Shown piece after piece: positions 1 through 6,528 of a DNA stretch of 7,314 nt (positions are counted from its first letter, which is position 1; each line of letters starts with the position of its first letter). The stretch spans positions 1-7,314 of the forward strand of contig MGOH01000049.1 of the NCBI GenBank assembly GCA_001795315.1, in the 5' to 3' direction. The notes below the pieces were generated by a model. It was not told the origin of the DNA. It saw only the letters and a program-made list of their open reading frames with translations, and ran no database searches. The position numbers were made by a program, and so were the translations under genes. Origin of the DNA: Chloroflexi bacterium RBG_19FT_COMBO_48_23 (lineage in GTDB: Bacteria > Chloroflexota > Dehalococcoidia > GIF9 > UBA5620).

Positions 1-128
1 ATATCCTGAGCCTCTACTCTATTTGATGCTGTGACCACTTGATATGATTTAGCTTCAAATACCATCCGGAAGGCTTCCATGAAATCGAGTTCGTCATCTA
101 TGATTAGTATTTTTGCGCTGTTTCCCAT
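1..128 (-). CDS. Response regulator receiver domain, N-terminal fragment cut by the window edge
   Basis: Reading the minus strand from an ATG at 128-126 gives 42 full codons that run off the window without a stop. The protein begins MGNSAKILIIDDELDFMEAF and continues with a segment of the type seen in receiver helix 1 and strand 2 (FEAKSYQVVTASN). The acidic pair DDE after the first hydrophobic strand is the metal-binding pocket of CheY-like receivers; the phosphoacceptor aspartate would lie just beyond the visible part. The start is supported by a GGAGG at 138-142, 9 nt upstream. Only 70 nt separate it from the metF stop and I see no terminator there, so it may be read through from the metabolic operon. 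Whether it is a stand-alone receiver or carries an output domain cannot be told from this window. Confidence 0.85.
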   Translation of the reverse strand, partial: MGNSAKILIIDDELDFMEAFRMVFEAKSYQVVTASNRVEAQD

Positions 129-137
129 ATTCCTTTA

Positions 138-142
138 CCTCC
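138..142 (-). promoter_or_regulatory. Ribosome binding site of the downstream response regulator
   Basis: GGAGG on the minus strand lies 9 nt before the ATG at 128. It fixes the start of the truncated receiver gene. An ATG that begins inside this motif (144-142) is out of frame with the receiver. Confidence 0.7.
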
Positions 143-198
143 ATAATTAGAATTAATTCATTGACTAAACCCTACATTCATTTCAGTAAATTATCATC

Positions 199-1101
199 TC
201 AACGACCGACGCTGGCCAATTCAGCTGCCTCCAGGATCTCAGGCACAATACCTTCATTACCTACAGCCATAACATGCACACCGTGGCATAGTTTTTCTTC
301 TCTTATCGCCTTTATCAGGCGGGCAGCAATCTCTATCCCCTTTTGTAGCCCTTTGCCTTTCTCCACAGTGGCAAGTTCGTCTATAATATCTTGAGAGACA
401 ATTATTCCCGGGACATTGTCATTCATATATCGAGCCATTCTGGCTGAAGCCAGTACTATGATTCCTGCCAATATTTTCACATTAAACTGTGAGGCATATT
501 GCATGAACCGCCGAAGACTTCCCAAGTCGAAGATGCCCTGGGTCTGAAAAAATTGCGCCCCCGCAATAACTTTCTTGTCAAATTTAACGAGCTGAGGTTC
601 GATGAAATCTGCTTCAGGATGCACTGAGGCACCAGCACAAAATTTCGGAGCATTTTTAAGTTCGTTACCTGCCATATCCATTCCAGATTCCATAGTTCTT
701 ATCGCTTTCAATAACTGAATTGAATCTAAATCAAAGACGGGCTTGGCTTCTCTATGGTCACCTACATCAATAGAATCACCCGTAAGACAAAGGACATTAC
801 GGACATCCCTGGAGTATGCAAAAAGAAGATCAGCTTGAAGAGCTAGACGATTGCGATCACGACAGGTTACTTGAAGAATAGGTTCCCCGCCCAATTCTCG
901 TACCAGCAGACAGCCACCCAACGACGGAAAGCGCATCACCGAACTCTGATGGTCAGTAACATTGATTGCATCAACTTTATCTTTTAGTAGTTCTATGTGG
1001 TGAATCATTTCTGACACATCTACCCCTTTTGGTGGGCCAATCTCTGTCGTCACCAGGAACACATCAGAATAGATTTTCTCCTCAAACAATGAATTAGCCA
1101 T
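199..1101 (-). CDS. metF: Methylenetetrahydrofolate reductase, MetF catalytic subunit
   Basis: This 300-residue protein is an FAD-dependent TIM-barrel enzyme that reduces 5,10-methylene-THF to 5-methyl-THF, the last folate step of the methyl branch of the Wood-Ljungdahl pathway. Visible family motifs are TTEIGPPKG (residues 18-26), whose Glu20 matches the catalytic glutamate of MetF; NVTD (47-50); TCRDRNR (79-85); LTGD (106-109); and a GAQFFQTQ strand (181-188) near the folate site. The length fits a single-domain bacterial MetF. I chose the ATG at 1101 because AGGAG sits 6 nt upstream and the sequence just after it begins the family fold; an upstream in-frame ATG at 1302 would lie deep inside metV. 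Its start overlaps the end of metV by 8 nt (ATGGCTAA), which suggests translational coupling and a MetV-MetF complex. Like other MetVF enzymes it probably takes electrons from protein partners rather than directly from free NAD(P)H; this last point is inference. Confidence 0.93.
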   Translation of the reverse strand: MANSLFEEKIYSDVFLVTTEIGPPKGVDVSEMIHHIELLKDKVDAINVTDHQSSVMRFPSLGGCLLVRELGGEPILQVTCRDRNRLALQADLLFAYSRDVRNVLCLTGDSIDVGDHREAKPVFDLDSIQLLKAIRTMESGMDMAGNELKNAPKFCAGASVHPEADFIEPQLVKFDKKVIAGAQFFQTQGIFDLGSLRRFMQYASQFNVKILAGIIVLASARMARYMNDNVPGIIVSQDIIDELATVEKGKGLQKGIEIAARLIKAIREEKLCHGVHVMAVGNEGIVPEILEAAELASVGR

Positions 1102-1777
1102 CGCTTTCTCCTGCACCAATACTAACTTTTTTAACGAGCCTCCTTGGCCTCGGAACCGCACGAAAATTCCTCGGGGGGTAATATCTGCGCATTTTCTCAA
1201 GTTGATGCAGCCTTTCCAGTCGCTTGTAGATGAGAATCCACGCGCACTCCATGTCTTTACTTGCTTCACATTTGCCATTTTTAGTGCCGGCGCAGGGCCC
1301 ATTTAGTATCCCCTTTGTGCACCTGGTAATAGGACAAATGCCAGCAGTATCCTCCAGCCTGCAATCACCACATGCAGCACACCGTTCATCCCAAACACCC
1401 CACTCCTTAGCCATACCCATAAAAGAAGTATTAACTCCAGGCAATACAGGCATGTCTGGGAAACGTTCGGCTATGGCTTGTACTCCTATGCCACAACCTA
1501 GTGAAAGAACAACATCAACATCACTGACTTTCTCAACAAGAAGGTCTATGAATTCAGGGTCACATTGCCTTTTCAAAATGTACTCCGAAAAAATATGAGC
1601 CACATTCCCGCTTTTTGTCTGCATCAGTCGTAATGCACTGTGAAGAAAGGATACTTCACGTTCGCCACCAGCATCACAGACCGTCATGCATGTACCACAG
1701 CCAAGGACCAACACTCTCTGATAAGGAGCAATCATTAGTCTAATTTCTTCAAGAGGCTTCTGTTCCGCAACTATCAA
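1094..1777 (-). CDS. metV: Methylenetetrahydrofolate reductase zinc/iron-sulfur subunit MetV
   Basis: This 227-residue, cysteine-rich protein matches the MetV family (the MTHFR C-terminal-type domain), which binds MetF and carries iron-sulfur clusters that feed electrons to the MetF flavin. Visible cysteines are the N-terminal GCGTCMTVC group (C27, C30, C34), C72, a GCG at C95, the CAACGDC group (C133, C136, C139), and C148, C153, C162, C170 and C178 in the segment ICPITRCTKGILNGPCAG. The CTKG-LNGPC-G stretch is strongly typical of the family. The C-terminus is basic (about residues 186-217). The start codon is TTG at 1777-1775, supported by a full AGGAGG 7 nt upstream. Its TTG overlaps the stop of the upstream flavoprotein gene (TTGA), and its own end overlaps metF. 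The three genes are therefore very likely one translation-coupled unit making one complex. Confidence 0.92.
   Translation of the reverse strand: MIVAEQKPLEEIRLMIAPYQRVLVLGCGTCMTVCDAGGEREVSFLHSALRLMQTKSGNVAHIFSEYILKRQCDPEFIDLLVEKVSDVDVVLSLGCGIGVQAIAERFPDMPVLPGVNTSFMGMAKEWGVWDERCAACGDCRLEDTAGICPITRCTKGILNGPCAGTKNGKCEASKDMECAWILIYKRLERLHQLEKMRRYYPPRNFRAVPRPRRLVKKVSIGAGESDG
1108..1112 (-). promoter_or_regulatory. Ribosome binding site deciding the metF start
   Basis: AGGAG on the minus strand lies within the last codons of metV, 6 nt before the metF ATG at 1101. It supports the 300-residue start over a longer in-frame reading that begins at 1302. Confidence 0.75.
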
Positions 1778-3897
1778 CTTTGCACCTCCTGCCTTATTGT
1801 CGAGGTCAAATATAACCCACTCATTTGCCCAACGAAATCATCTAACTCCTTACCAATATCCTCATTGGCAGCACCCAACATAAAACTGCGTATTCGCTCA
1901 GGCTCAAGGCCAACCTGGGCTAGCGTCTTTTTAGTCTTTTCAATACGTTGCTTAGTCCACAAGGCTGTATTCTCTCTGGCGCATTGTCCCCCACACCCAG
2001 CGATGAAAACTCCTTCTGCTCCCATTTCAAATGGGTACAACATATGTTCGGCTTCCACTCTTGCCACACACAAGACGGGCACTATCCAGATGCCGGCTTT
2101 AGCTTCCCTCCACAGGTTTGCCAGAGCACCAGTGCCGAAAAGCCCATACTGGCAGCAGAAACCAACAATGAACGGCTTGGATTTCAATTCCGCTGCAGAC
2201 TTAAGTATATGATGTAATTCTTCGACTATCTGTCTTCGGTCATATGGCTTCCTAAAAACTATCGCTTTTGCCGGACATTCCGCAGCACATATACCACAAG
2301 CCAGGCATTGCTCAACTGGTATCTGAACCGCACCGTTAATATCCAAATGTGGAACTTGATACGGGCAGACTCTTATACAATTTAGGCAGGTAGCGCATTT
2401 GTCTTGTGTCATTATCTCAGCCCCAATGCCACATCGAAGGCACCTCCTTGCCTCATTGATGGCGGTTGACCAATCGTAGACAAGCTCCACCGGCTTGAAG
2501 TCTTCTATCCTTGCCTCAGGCGGAAGAATCGGAGGCTCAAGCCGACCGATTTTCCTGATCATCTCTACTGTCGCCGGCAGTAGGTCACCTGCCAAACCTT
2601 CTCGTGTCTCCCTGGCAATTCGCGGATATCTATGCTGAAGATAATCATCAATGCGATAAGCTGCCAATCTACCAGATGCCAAGGCCTCGGTTACGGTTGC
2701 CGGTCCGGTGACAGCATCACCACCGGCAAAAATTCCTGCTCTATTCGTGGTAAGGGTAACTGGGTCAACCTGAATAGTACTACCTCTGCCTATTCGGAGA
2801 CGAAAATCACTCGGTGACTGAGGCGCTTGCCCAATAGCAGTAATCAGTACATCCACTTGCCTATTGAATTCGCTGCCCTTAATAGGTACGGGCTTCCGTC
2901 TACCATTAGCATCAGGTTCGCCAAGTTCCATCTTCGTACAAGTTATACTTACCTTCCCATTACGCCTTTTTAGTTTAACCGGCGCCACCAAGAAGTGAAT
3001 TTCAACCCCTTCCTCCAATGCTTGCTCTATTTCTGCCGGGTCTGCTGGCATCTCTGCCCTGCTGCGGCGATAGAGAATGCTTACTTTGTATGAACCTAAT
3101 CGGAGAGCTGTACGTGCAGCATCTACCGCTACATTCCCACCTCCCACTACAGCAACCTTTTTCCCCAGCGATGGCTTGAGTCCAAGATTCACCTCGCGGA
3201 GAAAAGTGGCACCATCTATTACACCGGGGCTATCCTCCCCTTCCATACCCATCCTGAGGCTCTGGTGGGCACCAATAGTTATAAAAATGGCTTTGTAGCC
3301 TATATCAGATAGCAAGTCTAATGAGACTACACGCGTATTCGTTCTTATCTCAACGCCCATTTGAGTTAACCTTTGCACCTCTGTATCTAATACCTCACGA
3401 GGGAGACGATATTGTGGAATACCAACTCGGAGCATGCCACCTACCTCTGAATGAGCCTCGAAAATAGTCACAGGATAACCCAATCTTCGCAAATAGTAGG
3501 CACAGGCCATCCCTGCTGGGCCAGAACCTACTATAGCTACCTTGTCATTATGTATAGTATCTGCCTCAGCGCGGATCCTTCTGTCACCGCCAAATTCTAC
3601 TGCAAACCTTTTCAATGCACGAACAGCAATAGACTTGTCCACCTGGCTACGTCTACAAGCATGCTCACAGGGATGAGTACAAACATAAGCACAAATGGAG
3701 GGAAAAGGATTACCATCTCTTATTACTTGCAAGGCTTCCATAATCCTTCCTTGGGCAACCAAATCAACATACTCACGTATCTCCATATGTAACGGGCAGG
3801 CAGCTTGGCATGGCGGGACCAGGCTATGGTCAAAAGAAAACTTTGTAGTCTTATCGACCTGGTAATCGTTAGCACCTTCTGCTGCAGACGAATACAT
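1774..3897 (-). CDS. Fusion flavoprotein: GltD-like NAD(P)H oxidoreductase, two [4Fe-4S] motifs and an MvhD-like domain
   Basis: This 707-residue soluble protein combines modules usually found apart. Residues 25-105 are a GltD/dihydropyrimidine-dehydrogenase-type Fe-S domain (C30, C34, then CAYVCTHPCEHAC with C69, C73, C77, C81). Residues 118-420 are the FAD/NAD(P)H oxidoreductase: dinucleotide motif VGSGPAGMA at 123-131, a second motif VGGGNVAVDAA at 251-261 followed by YRRSRAEMPA (276-285), whose arginines suggest NADPH preference, and the FAD-binding GIFAGGDAVTGPATVTEA (388-405). After EARRCLRCG (482-490) come two ferredoxin motifs, CATCLNCIRVCP (501-512) and CLACGICAAECP (531-542). Residues 573-690 resemble MvhD/FlpD, which links hydrogenases or dehydrogenases to heterodisulfide-reductase-type complexes; its cysteines are C581, C582, C610, C635 and C639. 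Placement directly before metV-metF, with a 4-nt overlap, suggests it delivers NAD(P)H electrons to the reductase. It could be annotated simply as a glutamate synthase small-chain homologue, but no glutamate synthase large subunit is nearby. The ATG at 3897 has a purine-rich AGGAAGG about 4 nt upstream. Confidence 0.9.
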   Translation of the reverse strand: MYSSAAEGANDYQVDKTTKFSFDHSLVPPCQAACPLHMEIREYVDLVAQGRIMEALQVIRDGNPFPSICAYVCTHPCEHACRRSQVDKSIAVRALKRFAVEFGGDRRIRAEADTIHNDKVAIVGSGPAGMACAYYLRRLGYPVTIFEAHSEVGGMLRVGIPQYRLPREVLDTEVQRLTQMGVEIRTNTRVVSLDLLSDIGYKAIFITIGAHQSLRMGMEGEDSPGVIDGATFLREVNLGLKPSLGKKVAVVGGGNVAVDAARTALRLGSYKVSILYRRSRAEMPADPAEIEQALEEGVEIHFLVAPVKLKRRNGKVSITCTKMELGEPDANGRRKPVPIKGSEFNRQVDVLITAIGQAPQSPSDFRLRIGRGSTIQVDPVTLTTNRAGIFAGGDAVTGPATVTEALASGRLAAYRIDDYLQHRYPRIARETREGLAGDLLPATVEMIRKIGRLEPPILPPEARIEDFKPVELVYDWSTAINEARRCLRCGIGAEIMTQDKCATCLNCIRVCPYQVPHLDINGAVQIPVEQCLACGICAAECPAKAIVFRKPYDRRQIVEELHHILKSAAELKSKPFIVGFCCQYGLFGTGALANLWREAKAGIWIVPVLCVARVEAEHMLYPFEMGAEGVFIAGCGGQCARENTALWTKQRIEKTKKTLAQVGLEPERIRSFMLGAANEDIGKELDDFVGQMSGLYLTSTIRQEVQS
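1785..1790 (-). promoter_or_regulatory. Ribosome binding site for the TTG start of metV
   Basis: A complete AGGAGG on the minus strand lies inside the 3' end of the flavoprotein gene, 7 nt before the TTG at 1777. It decides the non-ATG start of metV, since no ATG lies close by in frame. Confidence 0.8.
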
Positions 3898-3928
3898 AAA
3901 CCCTTCCTAAACAGGAATACCCAAATCT

Positions 3929-3946
3929 ACCAGAATAGTAACTGGT
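3929..3946. promoter_or_regulatory. Inverted repeat around the candidate -10 box, possible operator
   Basis: ACCAGAATAGTAACTGGT is a perfect 5-bp dyad (ACCAG/CTGGT) with an 8-nt spacer. Its position over the candidate -10 box fits a regulator site, and a LuxR/NarL-type regulator is encoded immediately upstream. A 5-bp dyad can easily occur by chance, so this is only a lead. Confidence 0.25.
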
Positions 3947-3963
3947 CATAGATGAAGCGACAA
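3935..3963 (-). promoter_or_regulatory. Candidate promoter of the flavoprotein-metV-metF operon
   Basis: On the minus strand TTGTCG (3958-3963) and TACTAT (3935-3940) are separated by 17 nt; each matches the sigma70 consensus at four of six positions. The predicted leader is about 30 nt. The -10 box falls inside the spacer of an inverted repeat at 3929-3946, which could be an operator. The match is modest, and the operon could instead be read through from the upstream kinase-regulator pair, since I see no convincing terminator between them. Confidence 0.35.
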
Positions 3964-4092
3964 GAGGAACATCTCTGGGATAGGACGGCTCAGCCTACAG
4001 GATTATTACCAAAATAATACTTGATTTTGATTGGGAAAAACCTGGGGTAGAGGCAGCCTTAAAAACAGAGGGCGGAATTTTCGTCTATTTCG

Positions 4093-4746
4093 TCACGCGG
4101 CTATAATCCCTTTGCGTATGGCGAACTTAATAAGGTCAGTTTTACTATGGATGTTAATCTTACTCATTAAACTCGCTTTATACCACTCAACAGTTTTAGG
4201 ACTGATGACCAGTATATCTGCTATCTCACGCGCAGTATACCCTTCGACAACAAGTTTAAGAACTTCTCTTTCTCTATCTGTCAATCGATGATAAGGGTCT
4301 TTCTCTCCTTCTACAGTGGTTTTTTGCTGGTAATCTTGAACAAGTGCCTTTGCTGCCGAAGGCGACAGATAAGATTCTCCCCTATATACAGCTTGTATAG
4401 CTGAGGCAAGTTCTGAAAACGCCGCCATCTTAGTAACAAAACCACGAGCTCCTGCCTCAATAACAGGAACCACGTAGTCACTATCATCATATTGGGTTAA
4501 CGCAAGTACTTTCGTCTCCGGATGTCGCTTGCGTATCCTGCGTGTTGCTTCAAGTCCGCCCATAATAGGCATTGCCAGATCCATAAGTACCACATCTGGG
4601 GCAAGCTGTTCAATCTTTTCTAGCGCATCCTTGCCATTATTTGCTTCACCGACCACTTCTATATCGGCAACTAGACCTAACAAAGCCCGGATTCCATCTC
4701 TCACGAGAGTATGATCATCAACTATTAGGACTTTTATCTTTTTCAT
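4093..4746 (-). CDS. NarL/LuxR-family DNA-binding response regulator
   Basis: This 217-residue protein has an N-terminal receiver domain (about 3-122) and a C-terminal LuxR-type helix-turn-helix (about 152-215). Receiver residues are all present: D10 and D11 in VLIVDDH, phosphoacceptor D56 in LMDLAMP, T84 in ALTQYDD and K106 in FVTKMA. The DNA-binding domain shows LTDREREVLKLVVEGYTARE followed by IADILVISPKTVEWYKASLMSKI; the recognition helix has TVEWYK where TVxxHx is more usual, which may alter DNA specificity. It overlaps the upstream kinase gene by 29 nt, so the two are surely a cognate pair. Only a weak Shine-Dalgarno (GAGTGAGATAG) precedes the ATG, which fits translation by coupling. 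It probably activates or represses a nearby promoter; the flavoprotein-metVF operon 195 nt downstream is the obvious candidate, by inference. Confidence 0.95.
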   Translation of the reverse strand: MKKIKVLIVDDHTLVRDGIRALLGLVADIEVVGEANNGKDALEKIEQLAPDVVLMDLAMPIMGGLEATRRIRKRHPETKVLALTQYDDSDYVVPVIEAGARGFVTKMAAFSELASAIQAVYRGESYLSPSAAKALVQDYQQKTTVEGEKDPYHRLTDREREVLKLVVEGYTAREIADILVISPKTVEWYKASLMSKINIHSKTDLIKFAIRKGIIAA

Positions 4747-6382
4747 CTATCTCACTCGCAGGGAGCGGAATATTCACCGTAACTTTGGTTCCTTGTCCCA
4801 GCCGGGATTCGATCTTGCAATTGCCGCCTGCCAGCTTAACTCTCTCCTTCATAGTGAATAGACCCGCACCACGACCACTATGATCCACACGTGTAAGTTT
4901 GCTAACATTAAAACCTTTACCATCATCTTCGATTTTTAATACACATTTGGCGGCATCGCACTCTAGCTTAATTGCAGTATTTTTTGCACCCGAATGTTTC
5001 AAGATATTCCCAATAAGTCCCTGGGAAACACGGAAAAGCGTCACTTCGGTCTCCGGAGGAAAGCGCCTGTCTGTACCTGAAAATTCAGCAGAAACACCAA
5101 TGTCTTGAGTTTGAAGAGTATCCTTAGCATAGCGATGAATGGCTGCAGGCATTCCAAGCTCATCTAATAAGGTGGGGCGGAGTTCCTTCATAAGCTTAAC
5201 TACTTCATTGCCAGCATGAACCGTATATGCATGTGTTGATCTAAGCCTTTCTATAATGTCTTTATCTGCAATGCCCTTCATTTCACACATATTTATTATT
5301 GCTTGTAGACTGAGAGTCAAGCTGGTGATAGCTTGGCTGGTCTCATCATGAAGTTCGCGAGCAATTCTCTTTCTTTCATCCTCTTGCGCATTCAAAGCAT
5401 GCCGAAGAAGAGTTTGGTATCTCCTTGCTGCACTAGCCAGACGTTCATAGAGTCTCGATTGCTCAATGGCGCTTCCTATCTGGCAGCCCATTGAGTTTAA
5501 TAGATAAAGATCGTCATCTCTAAATTGGCCTGGCGTATGACTCGCCATGTTAATTACACCTACAACCTTGTCCTTCGCTTTCAAGGGAACACTGGCAAAT
5601 CCCTTAAGCCCCTCGGTGCTAATCAAATCATTATGAGCGACACGCGCATCTTTTGAAATGTCCTCCACCAGGATAGGCTCCCCAGTTTTCACCACTCTGC
5701 CTGCTACCCCTTCTCCCGGAGCCATCTCCATTTTCTCAACATACTTGGCAGACAAACCACGAGAAACACGGTAACGTAACCTTTGTTTTTGCTCATCAAA
5801 AAGCAGGATTCCTCCTATCTCACCATCGACAGACTCCAGGGCAATGTCTAGACACACGTTTAAGATGCTATTCAAGTTCCGCAACCCGCTTGTAGCACTT
5901 GAGATCCGGCTTAAGGCTTGGAGATGATGGTGACGTCTCAGAACCTGATGCTCCATCTCTTTTTCTATAGTGACGTCTCGTCTTAGTTCAGCAATCGCAC
6001 TTATATTGCCGCGGCTATCTCTTAGCGGGTACATAGCAATTCTAATGTGTTCGTTTGAGACAATGTCTGAATTTATAGGATATCTTGGGTGAACAATTAC
6101 AATTGCTTTGCCGCTCTGCAACACCCTGGTTATCGGGCATAACCACAATGGCGTGCTGCAGGGACCACTTCTAGCCTCAAAGACATCGTAACACAGCCCG
6201 CCAACCGGGGAACCAGCTTGCCCACCCACATTCCGCATTGCAGCTGAGTTAACGAACTTTATCTGGTATCCCTTATCTACGACAAAAAGTTCGTCTTCCA
6301 GGCCATCCGCTAAGTCTTGTAGGCTTAAGTCTGGAGCCTCTTCTTCAAAGGTGACTTGGTGCTTTGTCCTCCGTCCACCCAT
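4718..6382 (-). CDS. Cytoplasmic PAS-GAF sensor histidine kinase (NarL-partner type, HisKA_3)
   Basis: This 554-residue protein has no obvious membrane segment or signal peptide, so it senses an internal signal. Domain order: PAS (about 22-140) with three cysteines C64, C75 and C82 in GLCYDVFEARSGPC and LCP; a short helical linker (140-168); GAF (about 170-312, with PGEGVAGRVVKTGEPILVED at 222-241); HisKA_3 dimerization domain with phosphoacceptor H345 in ERKRIARELHDETSQ; and a HATPase domain (about 440-542) with N459 in the N box, DDGKGF (486-491) and GQGTKVTVNIPL (529-540). In the N box the usual QEAL-type glutamate is replaced by glycine (SQGLIGN, G455), which is unusual. The ATG at 6382 is preceded by a purine-rich AAGAAGAG and, further upstream, by a good promoter. 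The cysteines could hold an Fe-S cluster, a metal or a redox-active thiol pair; the sequence does not say which. Confidence 0.94.
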   Translation of the reverse strand: MGGRRTKHQVTFEEEAPDLSLQDLADGLEDELFVVDKGYQIKFVNSAAMRNVGGQAGSPVGGLCYDVFEARSGPCSTPLWLCPITRVLQSGKAIVIVHPRYPINSDIVSNEHIRIAMYPLRDSRGNISAIAELRRDVTIEKEMEHQVLRRHHHLQALSRISSATSGLRNLNSILNVCLDIALESVDGEIGGILLFDEQKQRLRYRVSRGLSAKYVEKMEMAPGEGVAGRVVKTGEPILVEDISKDARVAHNDLISTEGLKGFASVPLKAKDKVVGVINMASHTPGQFRDDDLYLLNSMGCQIGSAIEQSRLYERLASAARRYQTLLRHALNAQEDERKRIARELHDETSQAITSLTLSLQAIINMCEMKGIADKDIIERLRSTHAYTVHAGNEVVKLMKELRPTLLDELGMPAAIHRYAKDTLQTQDIGVSAEFSGTDRRFPPETEVTLFRVSQGLIGNILKHSGAKNTAIKLECDAAKCVLKIEDDGKGFNVSKLTRVDHSGRGAGLFTMKERVKLAGGNCKIESRLGQGTKVTVNIPLPASEIDEKDKSPNS

Positions 6383-6404
6383 CTCTTCTTGCCTCAGTAC
6401 TCAT

Positions 6405-6433
6405 AAAATAGAGGAACAATCAATTTTTGTCAA
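6405..6433 (-). promoter_or_regulatory. Sigma70-type promoter of the kinase-regulator operon
   Basis: On the minus strand a perfect TTGACA (6428-6433) and a TATTTT (6405-6410) are separated by exactly 17 nt. Transcription would begin about 20-25 nt before the kinase ATG at 6382. This is the best promoter in the window. It lies in the 146-nt gap after the oligosaccharyltransferase gene and shows that the two-component pair can be expressed independently of that gene. Confidence 0.65.
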
Positions 6434-6528
6434 GTAGGTTTTCAGATAGATATCATCTAAGACGTATTCTAAAACGCTAAAAACAATCAGGTGGTAACTG
6501 GGAGCAAATGATTTGCGGCGTGTTCCGG

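Noticed and set aside
129..198. A promoter between metF and the truncated response regulator
   Set aside because: The region is AT-rich with a TAATTAT-like sequence, but no reasonable -35 box lies at the right distance.
1102..1302. An N-terminal extension of metF from an upstream in-frame ATG
   Set aside because: It would overlap metV by about 200 nt, the added residues do not resemble MetF, and a good ribosome binding site precedes the internal ATG at 1101.
113..2817. Several open frames on the plus strand across the metF, metV and flavoprotein genes
   Set aside because: They are antisense to well-supported conserved genes, have no recognisable domains, and their composition looks like a mirror of the real coding strand.
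3898..4092. A rho-independent terminator between the response regulator and the flavoprotein gene
   Set aside because: Short T runs occur on the minus strand, but the only hairpins before them have stems of about 3-4 bp, so no convincing terminator can be called.
6507..6519. Perfect small palindrome GCAAATCATTTGC just after the oligosaccharyltransferase gene
   Set aside because: As a hairpin it would leave only a short stem and it has no T run directly after it, so it is not supported as a terminator; it may be chance.
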